Positions 13,991 to 19,763 of a stretch of 19,995 nucleotides of DNA are shown here, piece after piece. Each line of letters opens with the position of its first letter. Within the stretch, counting starts at the first letter, position 1. This stretch comes from CAZQBY01 sp964592405 [NCBI: uncultured archaeon] (GTDB lineage Archaea; Altiarchaeota; Altiarchaeia; JAFGQM01), in NCBI GenBank assembly GCA_964592405.1, contig CAZQBY010000011.1, forward strand, positions 1-19,995, read 5' to 3'. The notes beneath the pieces were generated by a model. It saw nothing but the letters and a program-made list of their open reading frames with translations. It had not been told where the DNA came from and did not search any database. The translations under genes and the position numbers were made by a program.

Positions 13991-14143
13991 CTAGGTCCTG
14001 TTCCTCCTGCGAAGGTCTCCATATTTGTCCTCCGGGCTGTAACGGGGCGGAGCCGAACTGAGGGTTTTTTCCTGACACTTTGGACAGAGCCCGCTGAGTG
14101 TATATGTCCCACATGCGGGACATTTCCTGATGAGGGTTTTCAT
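13991..14143 (-). CDS. nop10: H/ACA ribonucleoprotein component Nop10
   Basis: 50 residues: starts MKTLIRKCPACGTYTL, has the zinc-ribbon pairs CPAC and CPKC (Cys 8, 11, 20 and 23), then APPRYSPEDKYGDLRRRNRT. The 'PPRYSPEDKYG..RR' tail is diagnostic. Nop10 binds the pseudouridine synthase Cbf5 in H/ACA particles that modify rRNA. An in-frame ATG at 14155 overlaps the stop of the upstream aIF2 alpha gene as ATGA and would add MISR; I chose 14143 because family members have about seven residues before the first Cys. The gene follows S27e and aIF2 alpha, a well-known archaeal order, and is probably translated from the same message by coupling. Confidence 0.93.
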   Translation of the reverse strand: MKTLIRKCPACGTYTLSGLCPKCQEKTLSSAPPRYSPEDKYGDLRRRNRT

Positions 14144-14151
14144 CCTGGATA

Positions 14152-14940
14152 TCATGAGGCCCTTTTCTTCTCCCTGCTGAACGCAAATTCCATGCCGTTG
14201 GAACTGGCATATTGCTCAACAGCCTCACAGCAGTGCTTCATGGCCTTCTCGGCAAGCTTGTAGTCATCAGCTGTTATGTCTATGTGGTAAGTAGGTGGAG
14301 TGATGTAGCTTATTCGGCCCTTGATGCCCTCCGGAAGTGCAGTTTCGGCCCTGAGAAGGGCTTCTTTTATCAGCCGGACTCCCTCTCCGCTCTCGGATGA
14401 GAGTGTGATTACCCCCTTTATGCTGACCAGTGTCGGCCTGATACTCTCCCTGATGATCTTCACAAGATCCTCCCTCAGTTTGGCATCCTTTATATAGCCA
14501 TCAAGATTCTCCCTGCCGTTTGCCACTTGGGCAAAGGCTTCATACAGGGAACCATAGTCCTCTGTCAGACGAGCGGCAAAAAGGCGATATGCCTGCTCCA
14601 GATTAATCCTGTTTTTCTCTGCGAAGTGCTCCAAGAGTTTCCTCGCCCGTATCTCCTGTTTGTATTCCTTCAGCTTGGTCCTGCGCTCATGGTCGCTGAC
14701 CCTCTTGAGACTCAGATCAATATGGCCCCTATCGTGTTTTACCCCCAGAACCTTGAGCACAGCCTTCTGACCCTCCCGGAGGTAGCTCCTCGGATTCTTG
14801 ACCCACTTCCGGGAAAACTCGGCTATGCTGACTATGCCCTGCTTGTTCCCATACTCCTCCAACCTCACGAACGCGCCATAGCCAACTACCCTCTCTACAT
14901 TGGCTATAACAAGCTCACCTTTTTCGGGATATTCATCCAT
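14152..14940 (-). CDS. eif2a: Translation initiation factor aIF2 subunit alpha
   Basis: 262 residues. An N-terminal S1 RNA-binding domain (about 5-85) starts PEKGELVIANVERVVGYGAF and includes GIVSIAEFSRKWVKNPRSYL. A helical middle domain (about 90-170) and a C-terminal alpha/beta domain (about 175-255, with ITPPTYHIDITADDYKLAEK) complete the standard length and order. With the beta and gamma subunits it delivers initiator tRNA to the ribosome. The start at 14940 is set by a strong Shine-Dalgarno sequence and by the family's N-terminus; a longer reading frame reaching 15033 would overlap S27e. The gene begins 11 bases after the S27e stop and its stop overlaps a possible nop10 start, so the three form an operon. 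Confidence 0.96.
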   Translation of the reverse strand: MDEYPEKGELVIANVERVVGYGAFVRLEEYGNKQGIVSIAEFSRKWVKNPRSYLREGQKAVLKVLGVKHDRGHIDLSLKRVSDHERRTKLKEYKQEIRARKLLEHFAEKNRINLEQAYRLFAARLTEDYGSLYEAFAQVANGRENLDGYIKDAKLREDLVKIIRESIRPTLVSIKGVITLSSESGEGVRLIKEALLRAETALPEGIKGRISYITPPTYHIDITADDYKLAEKAMKHCCEAVEQYASSNGMEFAFSREKKRAS

Positions 14941-14945
14941 TGGTG

Positions 14946-14953
14946 TCTCCTTT
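14946..14953 (-). promoter_or_regulatory. Shine-Dalgarno AAAGGAGA before aIF2 alpha
   Basis: A strong ribosome-binding sequence five bases before the ATG at 14940. It overlaps the S27e stop codon and decides the start of aIF2 alpha. Confidence 0.8.
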
Positions 14954-15137
14954 AGAAGGATCTTATGACCTTTGCCTTCAGCTTTACCTTGCCACCTGTC
15001 GGTTCGGCCAGCTCGGCATCGCATACCAGACATCCAACCCGGGTGCTGGCATGGTCAAATATTACCTGGGTGTTGCTGCAGTTCCTGCACTCAACCTTTA
15101 GGAACCTGCTCTTCGGATGCTCTATGAGTTCGTCCAT
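14952..15137 (-). CDS. rps27e: Small ribosomal subunit protein S27e
   Basis: 61 residues with a four-Cys zinc ribbon: CRNC (Cys 17 and 20) and CLVC (Cys 36 and 39). The surrounding FLKVECRNCSNTQVIFDHAS and VGCLVCDAELAEPTGGK are typical of archaeal S27e, and the length is normal. It is the first gene of the S27e-aIF2 alpha-Nop10 group. L44e, which often precedes S27e in archaea, is not here; a CCG-domain gene lies upstream instead. No Shine-Dalgarno sequence precedes the ATG, and an A/T-rich gap with TATA-like words lies upstream, so it probably has its own promoter. Confidence 0.95.
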   Translation of the reverse strand: MDELIEHPKSRFLKVECRNCSNTQVIFDHASTRVGCLVCDAELAEPTGGKVKLKAKVIRSF

Positions 15138-15175
15138 TTTGATATGTGATTTTGTTTTGATTTTTGATATTTGTT

Positions 15176-15241
15176 TGTTTGAGGTTATATTGTTTGAGGT
15201 TAGTGTTATATTAATTGTAATTACTCAGCAATTACTCAGCA
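15176..15241. repeat. Two short direct repeat pairs upstream of S27e
   Basis: TGTTTGAGGTTA occurs at 15176-15187 and 15191-15202 (15-base spacing). ATTACTCAGCA occurs twice without a gap at 15220-15230 and 15231-15241. They flank the putative S27e TATA box, so they could be regulator sites. Confidence 0.6.
15206..15214 (-). promoter_or_regulatory. TATA-like box for the S27e operon
   Basis: The minus strand reads TTAATATAA about 70 bases before the S27e ATG, giving a start near 15182. A second A/T-rich word (AATATAACC, 15182-15190) lies closer and could be used instead. Confidence 0.35.
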
Positions 15242-15254
15242 GGGTATACCCCGC
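15239..15254. promoter_or_regulatory. Palindrome between the CCG gene and S27e
   Basis: GCAGGGTATACCCCGC is palindromic apart from one mismatched pair, with a perfect 10-base core GGGTATACCC at 15242-15251. It lies four bases after the CCG-gene stop and just upstream of the direct repeats. It could be an operator or a short hairpin; no long T run follows it. Confidence 0.4.
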
Positions 15255-15257
15255 AGG

Positions 15258-15953
15258 CTAGTAGACTGCAGGGATTTCTATGTTAAGTGCATGATCCACC
15301 AGATCCAGAAACTGCCGGACCTGTATCCTGCTGTCCTGTGGTTTGAATTCGGAGAAGTTGTTTGTGCATTTTGGACAGGCAGCCGTTATAACGCACTTCC
15401 TAGGTGCCTGTGCCAGTCGCATCTCAGCTCCCCTCTGCCTCAGAACACGTATTGGTGAGTAGTCGCCACAGCAGTCGGTGTTTGACCTGTTGTTCTTGAA
15501 CTCCCTGATTGTATATCCAAGGATCTCAAGGACTCTGCGCGGTTCATCCATCAGATGATGAAAGCGCGCTAGATAGCATGGGTCATGATAGAAGACCTCA
15601 CCAGAGCCTATGAAATTGCCATCCACGGACCTGAGCTTCTCGTATATGACCTGGCTTATGTGCTTTGCCTTTATGTTGTAAAATTCGCGAAAGATGTGAT
15701 AACAGCGCGCGCAGCCCACTATAACAAGGTTATAGTCCTTCAAAAACGTATTGTTCTCCTCAACCAATGCCTCTATGCGGCCTTCATCCACACCAAAAAA
15801 TTCACAGCCACAGCTGAATTCCCTGACGTCCACATCCACGCCGAGCTTGTTGAGCACCTTCACACCGAGGTATCCCTCATCGCTTCCGCAGTCATGACAT
15901 CCCATATGGAGGATTGCCCTGCCCCTGAGCATGGAAACAAGTGAAGAGAGCAT
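15258..15953 (-). CDS. Stand-alone CCG-domain (HdrB/GlpC-like) iron-sulfur or disulfide redox protein
   Basis: 231 residues from the ATG at 15953. Two cysteine-rich (CCG/DUF224) domains are visible. The first is a variant: MGCHDCGSDEG, SCGCEFFG and VGCARC. The second is canonical: YHDPCYLARFHHL, NTDCCGDY and ITAACPKC. Such domains bind the non-cubane [4Fe-4S] clusters of heterodisulfide reductase HdrB/HdrD, or mediate electron transfer in GlpC- and lactate-utilisation-type complexes. The N-terminal ferredoxin domain often fused to them is absent. ATGs at 15932 and 15905 are alternatives; none has a Shine-Dalgarno sequence, and the ATG at 16025 lies inside the S8e gene and is unlikely. It sits between two ribosomal protein genes with no redox partner nearby, so the electron donor, acceptor and substrate are unknown. 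Confidence 0.82.
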   Translation of the reverse strand: MLSSLVSMLRGRAILHMGCHDCGSDEGYLGVKVLNKLGVDVDVREFSCGCEFFGVDEGRIEALVEENNTFLKDYNLVIVGCARCYHIFREFYNIKAKHISQVIYEKLRSVDGNFIGSGEVFYHDPCYLARFHHLMDEPRRVLEILGYTIREFKNNRSNTDCCGDYSPIRVLRQRGAEMRLAQAPRKCVITAACPKCTNNFSEFKPQDSRIQVRQFLDLVDHALNIEIPAVY

Positions 15954-16005
15954 CGTTATCAGCCGGGTAATTGAAAAAACGGTCAGTAAAACACAATTAA
16001 CACAA

Positions 16006-16362
16006 TTACTCCAGCAGGACGGCATTTACCACACCATCCTGACTTGGCCGGGATGTAATTCTGGCCCTGCCAAGCTCTGTCTCTATCTCGCCGCCCAGTG
16101 CAAGGACACTCTCTCTTTTGAAATCCTTGTCCGCGGCGTTGTCTCCAACAGACCTGATGGCGACCTTCTGTGTTTTTCCCCTGACCGAGACATTGGCAAA
16201 TCTGGCTTTCACAGCCACGGTCTTTGTCCTCCCGCCGGTCACACGCAGATTTTTTCTCTCCTCCCTATCCGAAAGCCTGGTTTTTATCGGATCTGACCCA
16301 AGCTCGTTCTTTTTCTTCTTCCTCTTTTGGAGTTTGACCTTCCTTCCCTGATATTTTGCCAT
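16006..16362 (-). CDS. rps8e: Small ribosomal subunit protein S8e
   Basis: 118 residues. MAKYQGRKVKLQKRKKKKNE opens the protein, VTGGRTKTVAVKARFANVSV lies in the middle and ARITSRPSQDGVVNAVLLE ends it; the last is diagnostic of archaeal/eukaryotic S8e. The basic N-terminal arm is a few residues shorter than in most archaeal homologues I recall (no second GGR-type stretch). I chose the ATG at 16362 because it gives the family N-terminus and has GGTGA eight bases upstream; an in-frame GTG at 16374 is less likely. It binds rRNA in the 30S subunit. The downstream CCG-domain gene may be read through from it. Confidence 0.93.
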   Translation of the reverse strand: MAKYQGRKVKLQKRKKKKNELGSDPIKTRLSDREERKNLRVTGGRTKTVAVKARFANVSVRGKTQKVAIRSVGDNAADKDFKRESVLALGGEIETELGRARITSRPSQDGVVNAVLLE

Positions 16363-16410
16363 GTTAGAAATCACCGGCAGCCCGGCTTTGTAAAAGTGAT
16401 TTTTGAGTTT

Positions 16411-16446
16411 GGATATTCTGCATGGGGCAATAATATCCGGCAGAAT
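16411..16446 (-). promoter_or_regulatory. Overlapping inverted repeats in the rps8e leader
   Basis: Two inverted repeats share part of one arm: GGATATT (16411-16417) pairs with AATATCC (16432-16438), while ATTCTGC (16415-16421) pairs with GCAGAAT (16440-16446). The hairpins exclude each other, as in attenuators or autoregulatory ribosomal-protein leaders. They lie between the putative TATA box and the ATG. Confidence 0.4.
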
Positions 16447-16480
16447 CTCCCCATCTTAGAGCGTTTATTTTGAAATTTTA

Positions 16481-16490
16481 GATATAAATA
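16481..16490 (-). promoter_or_regulatory. TATA-like box of rps8e
   Basis: The minus strand reads TATTTATATC with purine-rich GGGGAAGG just upstream as a possible BRE. The predicted start is near 16460, about 95 bases before the ATG. The same bases read on the plus strand (GATATAAATA, preceded by GAAATTTTA) could also act as a plus-strand TATA box. Confidence 0.5.
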
Positions 16491-16497
16491 CCTTCCC

Positions 16498-16561
16498 CCC
16501 ACCGCCCAGCTCCTGCTGCGGGGTATGACAGGTCTGTGGTCTACATACCCAAAGACGGGAG
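16498..16561. other. G+C-rich spacer with hairpins between rps8e and the DHH gene
   Basis: Unlike the other, A/T-rich gaps, this 64-base spacer is G+C-rich and folds: CAGC (16507-16510) with GCTG (16515-16518), and GGGTATG (16521-16527) with CATACCC (16544-16550). It has no open frame of note. It may be a 3' structure of the DHH message or a short plus-strand RNA. Confidence 0.35.
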
Positions 16562-17572
16562 TTATTTCTCAGATGGCCTCCTGTTTTTGTCCAGTTCCCT
16601 ATCCCCCAGTAACCTCTGAAGCAGGTCCAGGCACAGCTTCAGCAATTCCTGCTCAGTTCCCCTGAACCTGCCATTGACACTTATGGCAGCCGCATGCCCA
16701 CCACCCGAACCCTGTACAGCCCTGTTAAGTTCATGCACATACTCCCTGGCCAGGTTCAGCTTGGTCTTCTTTATGAAGGTATTGCTGGCACGCACGCTGA
16801 CGCGCGCCTCGCCTTTTTCAACAGAACAGACAAATGCTATATCCGCACCTATCTTTACCAAAGCGCGTGCCGCAGATGCCTCAAATGAGCTGACATGGGA
16901 GAGCGCCACTATCCACTCGCCTATCCTCTCCAGCTGAAGACGTGAAGCCGACTTCAGATGGGCTATCTTGCGTGATGGTTCGGTTGGTATGTTGATGAAT
17001 CTCAACACATCCGGATAGTCCATTCCGGACATGTCAAGCAGTTCAGCAACTATACGGAACGTCTCAGAGCGCGCAAACTGTAGATGGGCAGTGTCTGTGA
17101 CAATACCTGTTATAAGGGCTAAGCAGACGTTCTGGGTAAATTCAAAACCTTCTTCCTTCAGCAGGGCATAAACGATTTCGGAGGCAGATGTTACATTCTC
17201 GTCAAAGATGCCCTTGTGGGCCTTCTTCTTGAGCTCCTCTTCGGGTATGTGATGATCTATTATAAATATTCTGCCGGGAAAGCTCCTGATGTCTATTGGA
17301 GCAAGCTGGGAAAACGCACAGGAATCAACGACCACAATGGTGTCAACCCCGTCCAGAGAAGGATTTATCTCTATCTTGTAGTCAAGCTTTTTTATCAGAT
17401 TGCGTGCAAGGGCGTTAACCCCCCCGGCACCTGCCATAACTGGTTCCAACCCCTTCGAGCGGAGGTATTCATATATAGCTATGCTTGAGCCCACCGCATC
17501 CGGATCCGCATTAAGATGTGACAAAATCAGGATTTTTCCATCAGCTTTTGCCACATCCTGAAGCAGGGTCAT
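16562..17572 (-). CDS. DHH/DHHA1 phosphoesterase (NrnA/RecJ-like nuclease)
   Basis: 336 residues. The N-terminal DHH domain has all manganese-binding motifs: SHLNADPDAVGS (His19, Asp23, Asp25), VVVDSC (Asp83), IIDHH (Asp106-His108) and TGIVTDT (Asp160). The C-terminal DHHA1 domain ends with GSGGGHAAAISV (about 288-299), which recognises the substrate. Proteins of this build hydrolyse nano-RNAs, phosphoadenosine phosphate or cyclic dinucleotides, or act as RecJ-like exonucleases; the sequence does not decide which. The start is the ATG at 17572, whose A is shared with the stop of prefoldin beta (TGATG), so translation is coupled to that gene. The basic tail (DRELDKNRRPSEK) may help bind nucleic acid. 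Confidence 0.9.
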   Translation of the reverse strand: MTLLQDVAKADGKILILSHLNADPDAVGSSIAIYEYLRSKGLEPVMAGAGGVNALARNLIKKLDYKIEINPSLDGVDTIVVVDSCAFSQLAPIDIRSFPGRIFIIDHHIPEEELKKKAHKGIFDENVTSASEIVYALLKEEGFEFTQNVCLALITGIVTDTAHLQFARSETFRIVAELLDMSGMDYPDVLRFINIPTEPSRKIAHLKSASRLQLERIGEWIVALSHVSSFEASAARALVKIGADIAFVCSVEKGEARVSVRASNTFIKKTKLNLAREYVHELNRAVQGSGGGHAAAISVNGRFRGTEQELLKLCLDLLQRLLGDRELDKNRRPSEK

Positions 17573-17919
17573 CAAGCACCCTGAAGGCCCTTCAATCCGG
17601 TCTGCAGCTCCTTCTGCAGCTCTTGGGCCTTCAGAGCTATCTTCTGCTCCTGCTTCTCTAAGAGTGAGAGTCGATTGCCTGAGCTCTCTATGACATCCTG
17701 CAGTTCCTTCTTTAGCGTGGCCTTGTCGGTCTTGACAAGTATGGGTCCGATGTGCTTGTAAACATCGCCCTTTGCCTTCGTCAATTCCTTCTGTGCAGCC
17801 TCCGCCTCGCCCTTATTCAATGCCAGCTGTTGCTTTTGCACAGCTATCAACTGCAGCTGTTGCTGCATTGTCTGAAACTGGGCTACCTTGTTCTTCAGGT
17901 CATCAGAAATTTTTTGCAT
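17572..17919 (-). CDS. pfdB: Prefoldin subunit beta
   Basis: 115 residues, the normal size. Two long heptad-rich helices flank a short beta-hairpin region: MQKISDDLKNKVAQFQTMQQ opens the first coil, KGDVYKHIGPILVKTDK is the conserved 'VYK.iG.iLv' hairpin, and the C-terminal coil runs to GLKGLQGA. With the alpha subunit it forms the hexameric jellyfish chaperone that passes unfolded proteins to the thermosome. It is first in a two-gene unit with the DHH phosphoesterase. A TATA-like box about 28 bases upstream of the ATG, with no Shine-Dalgarno sequence, suggests a leaderless transcript. Confidence 0.95.
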   Translation of the reverse strand: MQKISDDLKNKVAQFQTMQQQLQLIAVQKQQLALNKGEAEAAQKELTKAKGDVYKHIGPILVKTDKATLKKELQDVIESSGNRLSLLEKQEQKIALKAQELQKELQTGLKGLQGA

Positions 17920-17943
17920 CGGAAATCAGTATTTATTTTTCTG

Positions 17944-17953
17944 CTATATTTTT
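17944..17953 (-). promoter_or_regulatory. TATA-like box for pfdB (leaderless transcript likely)
   Basis: The minus strand reads AAAAATATAG centred about 29 bases before the pfdB ATG, so transcription would begin at or next to the start codon. Confidence 0.55.
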
Positions 17954-17998
17954 GGTCTTGGACTTTAAAAGCGGTTGTGGTTTTTTTAGGGTTTATCA

Positions 17999-18051
17999 GC
18001 CTAGGTGAGACAGAGTTGGCCTAGCCGCTCAGGAAGAGCTTTATTTTTATT
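17999..18051 (+). promoter_or_regulatory. Two hairpins and a T-rich box upstream of the small membrane gene
   Basis: CTAGG (18001-18005) pairs with CCTAG (18020-18024), and GCTC (18027-18030) pairs with GAGC (18036-18039) around an AGGAA loop. TTTATTTTTATT (18040-18051) follows at once. The T-rich part is 25-36 bases before the ATG at 18076, the place for a TATA box of a leaderless gene; equally, hairpin plus T run could end a short upstream RNA driven by CTTTAAAAGC at 17962-17971. Confidence 0.4.
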
Positions 18052-18075
18052 CAGCCCGCCGTTTATTAACACAAC

Positions 18076-18261
18076 ATGTACGTGCTCATAGTATCTATAG
18101 TATGCGCCCTGATGCTCGGCGGCGTGTATCTGGCAGTCTACGAGAACTGGATGGAGGGAGTTGTGGTGACCTTCCTCCTGTTTGTGGTGATAGATACCAG
18201 CCTGAGGTCTGTTATGAACAGACCTTCGTGGGTAATTCGGTTTATAAAGCGCAGAAAATAG
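18076..18261 (+). CDS. Small two-helix membrane protein, unknown function
   Basis: 61 residues, the only plus-strand gene here. Two hydrophobic segments are visible: MYVLIVSIVCALMLGGVYLA (1-20) and about 27-40 (EGVVVTFLLFVVID), followed by a basic tail (VIRFIKRRK) that should face the cytoplasm. I do not recognise a family. Support for it being real: a T-rich TATA-like box at the spacing expected for a leaderless archaeal message, a good membrane-protein composition, and a fit between the divergent pfdB promoter and the convergent end of gapN (36 bases apart) without overlapping any gene. It could still be a chance frame, as no homologue is known to me. Confidence 0.6.
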   Translation: MYVLIVSIVCALMLGGVYLAVYENWMEGVVVTFLLFVVIDTSLRSVMNRPSWVIRFIKRRK

Positions 18262-18297
18262 ATGTATGTGCTGGCCACACCCCTTAATCTCCGCCAC

Positions 18298-19761
18298 TTA
18301 TTTCTTCGGGTTGAAGATAATCGTGTGCACCTTTGTCATCTCATCAACCGAAAACTTGATGCCCTCCCGGTCCATGCCTGAATCCTTGTCGCCGCCGAAC
18401 GGAAAATTGCCCAGTCCGTGTGCCGGGGCTGCATTGATATTGACAGTCCCGTCCTCCAGCCGTATGCCTGCATCCAGTGCCTTGTTCACATCCTGTGTGA
18501 AGACGCAGGCATCCAAGCCGTATTCCGACTGGTTGGCGATGCTTATGGCCTCCTCATAATCCCTGACCCTTATGACCGCAGCCACCGGACCAAATGTTTC
18601 CTCCCAGGCAATACGCATCTTTGGGGTCACATAGTCCAGAACAGTGGGTTCATAATAGCATCCTCCTGCCTTCTTCCCACCCAGCAGGACCTTTGCTCCC
18701 TTCCTCTTGGCATCCTTCACGAGGGAGTTCACCCGCTCAACTGCATGCTTGTTTATCAGCGGGCCTATCTGGACTGATTCATCCCGTGGATTGCCCATTT
18801 TCCACTTCCTAGCCTCAGCCGTCAGCTTTTTCACAAAGCGGTTTGCCACACCCTTCTCCACAAGTATGCGGCTTACAGCATCACATCTCTGGCCTGAAAA
18901 CTTGAACGCTCCGGTTATACACTGCCGGGCTGCCAGATCCAGATCTGCATCGGCAAGGACCAGTGCAGGAGCCTTGCCGCCCAGTTCCAGATGGAGCTTT
19001 TGGAAGGTTGCTATCCTTGCTATCCGCTCACCCACAGCCGAACTGCCGGTGAAGGATATCATATTGACCCGCTTGTCACCAGCCAGAAAATCGCCTATCT
19101 CGCCCCCACTGCCGGTTATGACATTAAACACACCATCCGGTATGCCTGCCTCCTGTATGAGGCGCGCAAGATAAATAACAGCCAGCGGGTCATCACTGGC
19201 AGGCTTGCATACAACGCTGTTGCCCGCAGCCAGTGCAGGTGCTATCTTTGCCGAGGCAATGAAAAGCGGATAGTTGAACGGACTTATGGCCAGGACCACA
19301 CCCAGTGGCTGGCGTATGACCATACCTATCTTCTCCTTGTGCCACGGAACAGTATCCCCTAGCAGGGATTCGCCCCTTATCTGCTTGGCCTCCTCGGCCG
19401 CATACTTGAATCTCTCTGCAGTGGCTTCAACCTCACCGCTGGCCACCTTCTTGGGCTTTCCCGCATCCTCTATAATCAGATCAACGAAGAGATCAAAATA
19501 GTCATATATAAGCTCGCCTACCCTGCTGAGAATCTTGGCCCTGTCAACGGCCGGCATCCCACCGATTTTTTTGCGAGATTCATGAGCAGTCCTGAGGGCC
19601 CTGTTCGCATCCTTTAGGGTTGCACGCTGCACCTCAGCGATGACTGCGCCATCTATGGGGCTGTAAACTTCCTGAACACCCTTATTGGAAGACCTAACCC
19701 ACCTTCCGCCTATGAACATCCTGTAAGTGCCGTCCCGACAGATATTATCAAACAGATCCAT
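18298..19761 (-). CDS. gapN: NADP-dependent non-phosphorylating glyceraldehyde-3-phosphate dehydrogenase (GapN-type ALDH)
   Basis: 487 residues, a full-length aldehyde dehydrogenase. Catalytic residues are in place: Asn163 (SPFNYP), Lys186 (VVCKPAS), Glu259 (LELGGKAP), the nucleophile Cys293 (SGQRCDA) and Glu388 (WEETFGP). The features GQRCDA, YGLDACVF and the C-terminal HGLGNFPFGGDKDSG...REGI...TIIFN match archaeal GapN as I remember it from Thermoproteus rather than general ALDHs. GapN oxidises glyceraldehyde-3-phosphate straight to 3-phosphoglycerate in the cytoplasm, without making ATP. Substrate assignment is by similarity; a lactaldehyde or succinate-semialdehyde dehydrogenase is the alternative. 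It starts two bases after the upstream DUF1858-type gene and has GGAGGG nine bases before its ATG. Confidence 0.85.
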   Translation of the reverse strand: MDLFDNICRDGTYRMFIGGRWVRSSNKGVQEVYSPIDGAVIAEVQRATLKDANRALRTAHESRKKIGGMPAVDRAKILSRVGELIYDYFDLFVDLIIEDAGKPKKVASGEVEATAERFKYAAEEAKQIRGESLLGDTVPWHKEKIGMVIRQPLGVVLAISPFNYPLFIASAKIAPALAAGNSVVCKPASDDPLAVIYLARLIQEAGIPDGVFNVITGSGGEIGDFLAGDKRVNMISFTGSSAVGERIARIATFQKLHLELGGKAPALVLADADLDLAARQCITGAFKFSGQRCDAVSRILVEKGVANRFVKKLTAEARKWKMGNPRDESVQIGPLINKHAVERVNSLVKDAKRKGAKVLLGGKKAGGCYYEPTVLDYVTPKMRIAWEETFGPVAAVIRVRDYEEAISIANQSEYGLDACVFTQDVNKALDAGIRLEDGTVNINAAPAHGLGNFPFGGDKDSGMDREGIKFSVDEMTKVHTIIFNPKK

Positions 19762-19763
19762 TT

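Noticed and set aside
13983-14228. An 81-codon minus-strand frame over nop10
   Set aside because: The nop10 frame (13991-14143) carries the zinc ribbon and the diagnostic C-terminal motif; the longer frame overlaps both nop10 and aIF2 alpha and has no motif.
14941-15033. A longer start for aIF2 alpha at 15033
   Set aside because: The extra 31 residues are an out-of-frame reading of the S27e gene, and the strong Shine-Dalgarno sequence points to 14940.
15954-16025. A longer start (ATG at 16025) for the CCG-domain gene
   Set aside because: It would overlap the end of S8e, and the added residues (MPSCWSNCVNCVLLTVFSIT) do not belong to the family.
18001-18297. A 98-codon minus-strand frame opposite the small membrane gene
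   Set aside because: It has a low-complexity His/Gln-rich composition, no signal and no domain, whereas the plus-strand frame reads as a membrane protein with a promoter-like box.
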